Source: Caprella mutica (Eukaryota; Arthropoda; Malacostraca; Amphipoda; Caprellidae). From it: a stretch of 64,000 bases of DNA. The notes beneath the pieces were generated by a model. The model was given only the letters and a program-made list of their open reading frames with translations. It ran no database searches and was not told the DNA's origin. Position 1 is the stretch's first letter. The number at the start of each line of letters is the position of its first letter. The DNA lies in contig CANNZV010000337.1 of the NCBI GenBank assembly GCA_947561585.1, forward strand, positions 248,001 to 312,000, given 5' to 3'. A program made the position numbers and the translations under genes. Positions 58,200 through 64,000 of this stretch are shown here, piece by piece.

Positions 58200-59190
58200 T
58201 TTAACATCACCAACGTCCTTGCTCGGGACGGAGGAGCGTTCAGAAGCGCATCGGGTGTCGCCCACCCGAGGCACTAGCTATGTGGAATAGTATGGGCCTA
58301 GGAGAAACCCCGCATCCCTCAGGAAGTTTACAACTTCATGAGGGTGGGTCCAAAGGTGATCTAGTAAGTGAATGTTGTGCATTGCATTCACTGTGCAGTT
58401 TTAGGGACGGACATTGTGTGAGGATGTGGGAGACTGAGCCCTGAGCGATCAGACTCCGATCTCCCAATACTATGCTTGTAAGGGGAAAGTGGAAGGATGG
58501 TAGCACACCTAAGACGGGACAGACTAACCCAGTCCCGCCTAGACAGAAGGGCCCTTTAGGGGAAAAGAGTCAAAAGCTCTTTGGTGTAAAAGTGGTGTGT
58601 ATTAGTTGTCGGAGTTGGAGAGAGTGAGGTGTTGTCAGGGTTGGAGGGGAAGTAGTGTAAAGGTGTCTGCAGTGAGAGGTTGGTGTAGTGTGTAGGATAT
58701 GTGATGTCCTCCGCTCAATTTGCATGTAGTGTAGCAAATGAGAGGGATCTAGTGTGGAAGTGTAAAAGTATGTGCCCCTCATGTCCATGTGTGAGGTAAG
58801 AGGGAGGACTTGTGTTTCTGTGTGTAGGTGGTGTGTGGGTGTTGTTTGTGTACATCCGGTGCCAATGCAGAGTGCGATGTTCTGTGTGCGTTGGAGAGTT
58901 TGTTAGTGGGTGTTGACGATGTGAAGTGACCAGGCTGTGTGGGTGTAGGTGAGAAAAGGTCGACTGTATTGTTTGTAGAATGTTGTTATGTCTTCCTTGG
59001 AGTGCCCGTAAGTAGTGTTAGTTAGGGTGTCCAGGGTGGGTGTTCAGTCTTTGTTTTTCTCTATTGTTAATTTCAGTAATGTGGTGCTTGAACGTCATAC
59101 TGCGGTCGTATGTAACTCCTAAAATTTTGGGCGTGTTGTTAATGGGAAGGGGAGTGTAATGTTTAGATGAGTTCTGTATTCTTTCTGTTG
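58200..59190 (-). mobile_element. Degenerate non-LTR retrotransposon, reverse-transcriptase C-terminus and 3' end
   Basis: Minus-strand frames read ITLPLPINNTPKILGVTYD (about 59150), then MTFKHHI, GHSKEDITTFYKQYSRPFLT, a TGC...HLHTETQVLPLTSH block (about 58830) and LWTHPHEVVNFLRDAGF (about 58320). This is the order seen in the thumb and tail of insect non-LTR elements. Frameshifts and stops break it. The stretch is clearly more GC-rich than its neighbourhood. It begins about 235 bp after the isomerase stop codon. Confidence 0.7.
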
Positions 59191-60713
59191 TAAATATTTG
59201 TAGTTTCTATTGTCATTATTAGTGATGAAATTTGTTATTCTTAAATTGAATTATATAGAGATTAGCATTTACTAAATATATTTTATCATAAACTGAAAAT
59301 GATTATTCCAATTGTATAGATTTACATTTTGTGATAATTTTTCTTATAAATATACAATTTTTTTAATTTAAATTTATTATTATTCATTTTCCCTTTCAAC
59401 ACCTCTCCACCCCTTATGAATTTGACCCCTCTCCACCCCTTATCTTGCTTATTAATATCTCCTTCAATAATGCAGAATACTTTTTAAAATTTCATGGTTA
59501 CTTAAGGTTACCTTTCTGGTACAAATAGAATCAATAACTGAATGGACTAAATAAGTCTAATTTTCCAACCGAAAATGCTTAAACGCTCCCTAATGACATT
59601 GAAAGCGCTCACCGTTTATCAACCTTTTTTGCAAGAGTGACGTTATGTGAGATGGAAAAAAGGATGAGTGTCAAGTATATCTTTCAAATGTTGGTTTTAT
59701 CTTCTGGCTTATAGACATATTTTGCATTTATTTACATAAACATAGTATAATAATCATTATTCATTCATATACTTGCTGTTTCTTCCTGTCCTTATGTATA
59801 ATATGTCGAATGGCATAAATTTTATACGAAAAATTTGGACAATATGAGTGAATTTGGTTGGGCAATATATATTAAAAACGAAGCCATTATGATTTTTAAA
59901 TGGTTAGTTTTGTTATTCATGAGTTTGATTATCTATAAACAAATATTTAATACAATTTTCATTTGATTAGTGGAACACGTACGTCCCTTTAGTCAAGATA
60001 TGGTAATCACAAGTGATCCGTAGGGGGGCATATGTACTGTATGTGCCATTCCTAAAATGAAAAATAAAGGTATTGTTACACTGGATGCGTATTCGAGCTA
60101 TTTTTCTCAATGACGATATCGTCAGAAATGATCGTCAGTGCGAGGTGGTTACACTGTACGCGATTTCTGATTTTTATAGAAACAAAAATTGTACTCAGTA
60201 ACAACCAATTCAAGCCTTTATATAAACAAATAGGTATTATATATACAATTGAATAATATCCTTATTATTCTTGATAGGTAGTATAAATAATATTTTTCCA
60301 AAACCCATGGATAAACAATAACAGCAATCGAAAGTAATAGAATTAAACACAAAAATTACCGAATCTGTCGCTAGTCGCATGAAAAAAAAAATCAAACTCA
60401 GGGTATGGTTATTTTGTAACTGTAATCTAAAGGTAAACATTTTTTAAGTGTTCCTATATAAAATTATTTATAGTGATGCTTGCTTATTATTGTAATATAA
60501 AGTATATACACTTTATTACAAAAAATAATTCATTTCGTGAATGAATAGTCCGTGGACGAGATGTATTACTATTGAATTAATCCCCAACTATCTTATTTTT
60601 GATCATTCATGTTTGAAAATTACCTAATATGAAGTTTTCTTTAGTTATTATTTACATCTATATAATTTCCTCTTGAAAGCTTTATCCTGTTATACTCATC
60701 TCCATGTTTTTAG
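59191..60713. other. Intergenic sequence between LINE relic and ZCCHC-like remnant
   Basis: No supported gene. It could contain upstream exons of the ZCCHC9-like locus, but none was recognised. Confidence 0.35.
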
Positions 60714-62275
60714 CTGAATTAAAAGCAGAAGAAGCCACCACAAAAGTCATAGCTGAAAAGATGAAAGCAGAGAGGAGGTGAGCTGAGAACGACTTGAAAC
60801 ACGAGAGCAAGACCGTGTGCTTTAGTTGTCGCAAGCCTGGCCATCAGGTTGCAGACTGTCCTTTAAAGGCAACACCACAGGTGTTGGATCTTCTTTCTCA
60901 GTAAGTCGTGTGGTCTATTCACAAGTTTTATCTTTCTATTCACAAAATTGAAAAATAGCTACCTGATTAGCTCATAAGGCTAATTGACTAATGTAATGAA
61001 ATTCTTATACATTTTAATCGTTTGATTGACTGATTATTAAGAAAATATTTTCTAATTTATGAGAAAGGTCACATCACTATCCATTGTCCAAAGAACGACT
61101 ACCCCAAAGGTGGCTCGTTTACTTTGAGTGACTCTAAGATACATCTCATTACAGAGTGTCCGAGCAATCCGGTAAGTTCGATATTAAGATATTTTAGTTG
61201 TCGGTTAGCTACTTAAGGTGAGATCTAGTAAATTCGATATTATTGCTGTATTATTATAATATTTCATTTGAAGATCCCATCCACTCTAAATTAAAATTTA
61301 TCTAGAAATGTTTAAATTTTTAGAATTAATGTTATATATAACTTATCACGGTTAACAGAAAAGTAATGGAGTTTGATGAACTTCATCTCGTATTATCTTA
61401 ATTAAATGATAATTAGATATAAAGCTACACTTTTAGGTACCAAATGTTTGTATAAGTAGGCATTAATGATATGTCTATCAGCTTTATTATTGTTTCGAAA
61501 TTTTTTTGAGGTATTTTAGTCTTTTTGTTAGCTTGAACTTCAGAGGGTAGAATAAAAATTCGGTAAATAGGTTATGTTTTTTCCGACTAGAATTTTGAAA
61601 TTAGTAAACAACGCACAAGGTTTCTGAGATACTATCTCTACGGCACAAACTTTTATCCATACGGTATTGCAAGAATAATGTTCTTTCGGATAATGTTTTT
61701 AACGATAACTCTTCTCTGATTGGTGGGCTAGGAGGAGGAGCCAACAGGGGTCAGAGCCCTATAATGTTATTGCTCTTCCCCCTGTTGACTCCTCCTCCTC
61801 CTATGTTATGAGTTGAATTAAATTACATTTCAAATAATTAGAACTTCGATACTCTCAACATACATGGTTGTAATGTAGTTCTGTATGCGCTAGTTTGTTG
61901 TACTGCTCAATCCATGATTGTTTAATGACCTGGCATTAGTTCAATGACCTGGTCAATATCCATAGTAACCTTAAAAACAATATCCTAAAAAAGTTATCTG
62001 CAAGGAACTATATTATTAACACTATATTCTTAGAGGTAGTACCCTTTAACTTTCTAACTTCAGAGGTACCACCCCGAAAATTACAAGAATAACTTAAATT
62101 ACATACTATGATAAAAATAAAGAAACCATTTGGAATTGTTTTCAGTTTTATAACCAGTAACCTTAGACCTTTTAGTTTTGACTTTTGAATACTATTATCA
62201 TTATTTCTGTCTTCTGTCTAGGAACTAGAAACAATAGAGGATGAAGAGGCTGCGGAGAAATTAATTGAGCTCTAA
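60714..62275 (+). pseudogene. Decayed ZCCHC9-like zinc-knuckle gene, three exon remnants
   Basis: Remnant 1 (60714 to about 60878) encodes an Ala/Glu/Lys-rich helix, an in-frame TGA at 60779-60781, then an intact CCHC knuckle VCFSCRKPGHQVADCP. Remnant 2 (about 61064-61171) reads GHITIHCPKNDYPKGGSF...HLITECPSNP, aligning with the last knuckles of ZCCHC9 but with several zinc-binding cysteines lost. Remnant 3 (62222-62275) encodes ELETIEDEEAAEKLIEL and a stop. Splice-like borders are still visible, so this is a decayed spliced copy, not a retrocopy. The middle knuckle is unrecognisable. ZCCHC9 proteins are nucleolar RNA-processing factors; this copy is unlikely to work. A divergent live gene with unseen exons is the alternative. 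Confidence 0.55.
61728..61801. repeat. GC-rich hairpin
   Basis: taggaggaggag...caacagggg on the left pairs with cccctgttga...ctcctcctcctccta on the right around a 14-base AT loop. Unusually strong for this AT-rich stretch; probably a transposon remnant. Confidence 0.6.
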
Positions 62276-62429
62276 AAAGTAAATTATAAAAATTATCTTT
62301 TAAAATATATAATTATTCATTTACAAAATCTTAATTTTATTTTTCTTAATAAAATATTTTAGTACTAATTCATATTCTACTTATTTGCATATTTTTCAAT
62401 ATTTATTATTGTGCAAGGAATTTCATGTT

Positions 62430-62625
62430 GTAAAATTCCCCCAGGGGCTCTATCCTGAAGCTATCTGTGGTGAATGGAAGAAAAGGGGATGGCGTCCATT
62501 TGGGCTCCGAACTGTTGTAACTTGGATAATATATTGTCTTTTTTTTCTCTTTTTTACAATGCTCATAATTATTTTAACGCTACATGCAGTTAGAGGATAG
62601 TGCTATAGGGTTATGCTCTTCAATT
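62430..62625. repeat. Dispersed repeat family A fragment
   Basis: cccccaggggctctatcctg, atggcgtccatttgggctcc, aacgctacatgcagttagag and gggttatgctcttcaa. This copy joins phrases found at 49.3 and 50.4 kb, showing they belong to one unit. Confidence 0.65.
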
Positions 62626-62644
62626 AAGAAGCTTTATGGGTCTC

Positions 62645-62705
62645 GTTCGGTTCTAGGAAAATTCCACTGAGGAAGATTCCATTGGGAAAATTCCACTGAG
62701 GAAAA
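62645..62705 (+). repeat. Short 16-bp tandem repeat (gaggaaaattccact)
   Basis: Four imperfect copies. The layout resembles the subrepeats at transposon ends at 31.9 kb, but no partner end is visible. Confidence 0.45.
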
Positions 62706-62710
62706 TTCCA

Positions 62711-64000
62711 CTGAATATAAATAAATTCATAAATTGTACTGCTTATTTTCTAAAATAATACTTTATAAATTATCATTATATATTATACAAGATTTTGAGA
62801 TATTCATTCCACTGTTCCTTTTTAAGTGATTTAATAAAATACAAGTGAATCACATACGTTTTCTTTGTGCAACACCTTAGGAAATAGCTTTGTTAAGCTA
62901 CTTCTACTTGAGATGAAGATAATTCTACTTACAAAAAACTATTAAAGAAATTTTATTTAGCCTCTTGTTCCCCAAATCTGATTATAGTTAAGTTAATTTT
63001 CAATTTGAATGAAACTTCCAGTTTTAAGTAGGGGCAAATAAAATATGTGTTATACGAGACGATAGTTTGTAACAAAAAGTCAATGAGCAAAAAGAGTACA
63101 ATCAGTTTATATATTAATGATGTGAACAAAAATTCTACGATTTAGACATGTTAAATGTAGTAACAATAAAATTTTTTTTATTAATGTAATGTATGCACTA
63201 TATTTTGTAGAAATATTAATCCATTTGAGTCTTGATATCAATTTCAGTCTTCAGATGAACACACTTATCGTTTCAAGCGTGAGTTTTTTTCTTTTTGCAA
63301 GACTTCCCCACTAGGAATATTTGAAGTAAGAATTTAGAGGAAACAAATATATTTTCTTGAAGATATTAGTCTAGTAGATAGATAGGGGTATTATGCACCC
63401 ACCGGAATTGAAAATTTGATCGATGTCCTCAAATTGTATAAAATGCGTAGAGAATGATAAGCTATGTTAACAAGTCGGCAAAATGTTCCACGCACACTTT
63501 ATACACAAATTAGTGTCGCCATTACCGAAAAATCTGTTTAATGTTTAATGATGGTAACTGAACAAATAAGGAGTCTACACCCATGTTATGAGGGGCAGAG
63601 GTGATGAAAATAACATTAAATAACATTTCGGCAGTAACTAATTGAGTGTTTGACAAGTTAGCATGTAAATTACATTCGTCGTTTATATAATTTAGCTCTA
63701 TTTTCAGACAATAAAATAATTGTGGTATTTTATTTTGGCAATCTTAGGTTAAAGGGATAGTAAACTTAAAATCAAACAATCGCCAAATTTGTTTTAAATC
63801 GACTCAGAATATTTAATCATGAATATTTGAATGCTCGTTTATTTTTAAATTGTTCATATAAAAAGTATATAATAAAATTAGCGACACCTAGCGGAAGTAT
63901 CACCTCTCATTAGTATGTACGTGAGTATATTTGTTGTTTTCATATTAATTTATGTATGCAGTAATTAACCTTTTTTTGAGTTAAAATGGTTAAAAGATTC
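62711..64000. other. AT-rich right end of the window, nothing recognised
   Basis: Only short frames and simple AT-rich sequence. Confidence 0.35.

Overview
This is a gene-poor, AT-rich animal nuclear window. It shows spliced genes with GT-AG introns, long repeat-filled introns, minisatellites, and many small transposable elements. The gene set points to an arthropod, most likely an insect: an LDLa/trypsin proclotting-type serine protease, a GT92 glycosyltransferase and a peroxisomal enoyl-CoA isomerase. The mobile-element mix (TTAA- and TA-flanked MITEs, hAT, MULE, Penelope-like, non-LTR) is compatible with a hemipteran, but that assignment is a guess. I saw no bacterial genes, rRNA, tRNA or CRISPR array.

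Four plus-strand genes can be assembled exon by exon in consistent phase. (1) 8091-18616: a secreted 424-aa serine protease in ten exons, with four LDLa modules followed by a trypsin-like domain carrying an intact His/Asp/Ser triad and trypsin-type specificity. (2) 23893-25866: a secreted 497-aa protein of unknown family, His-rich at both ends and Thr/Val-rich in the middle. (3) 43445-45916: a 569-aa type II membrane protein of glycosyltransferase family 92 (DUF23). (4) 53603-57965: a 261-aa enoyl-CoA delta-isomerase (ECI2/PECI type) ending in the peroxisomal signal SKL. A decayed ZCCHC9-like zinc-knuckle gene follows at 60714-62275. The genes look functionally unrelated and share no operon-like arrangement.

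The rest is mainly repeats. A 2.6-kb array of a 32-bp satellite lies at 3448-6066, with a smaller array of the same unit at 49556-50394 and what looks like an unexpanded precursor near 41310-41480. Retroelement relics lie at 9530-11215 (inside the protease gene), 26790-27270 (GIY-YIG endonuclease), 34060-35410 and 58200-59190. DNA-transposon relics include a hAT-like element with an exact 8-bp target duplication (27420-29094), a MULE-like element with a transposase fragment (29846-30953), several TTAA-flanked foldback MITEs, and a dense nest of two MITE families at 38-43 kb. A further dispersed repeat family, here called family A, has at least eight fragments.

The most unusual pattern is in the serine protease gene. 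Four of its nine introns begin with a tandem array whose first unit starts at, or spans, the 5' splice site. In three of them repeat-borne donor sites keep the reading phase, and in one the exon appears to have grown by exactly one 21-bp unit.
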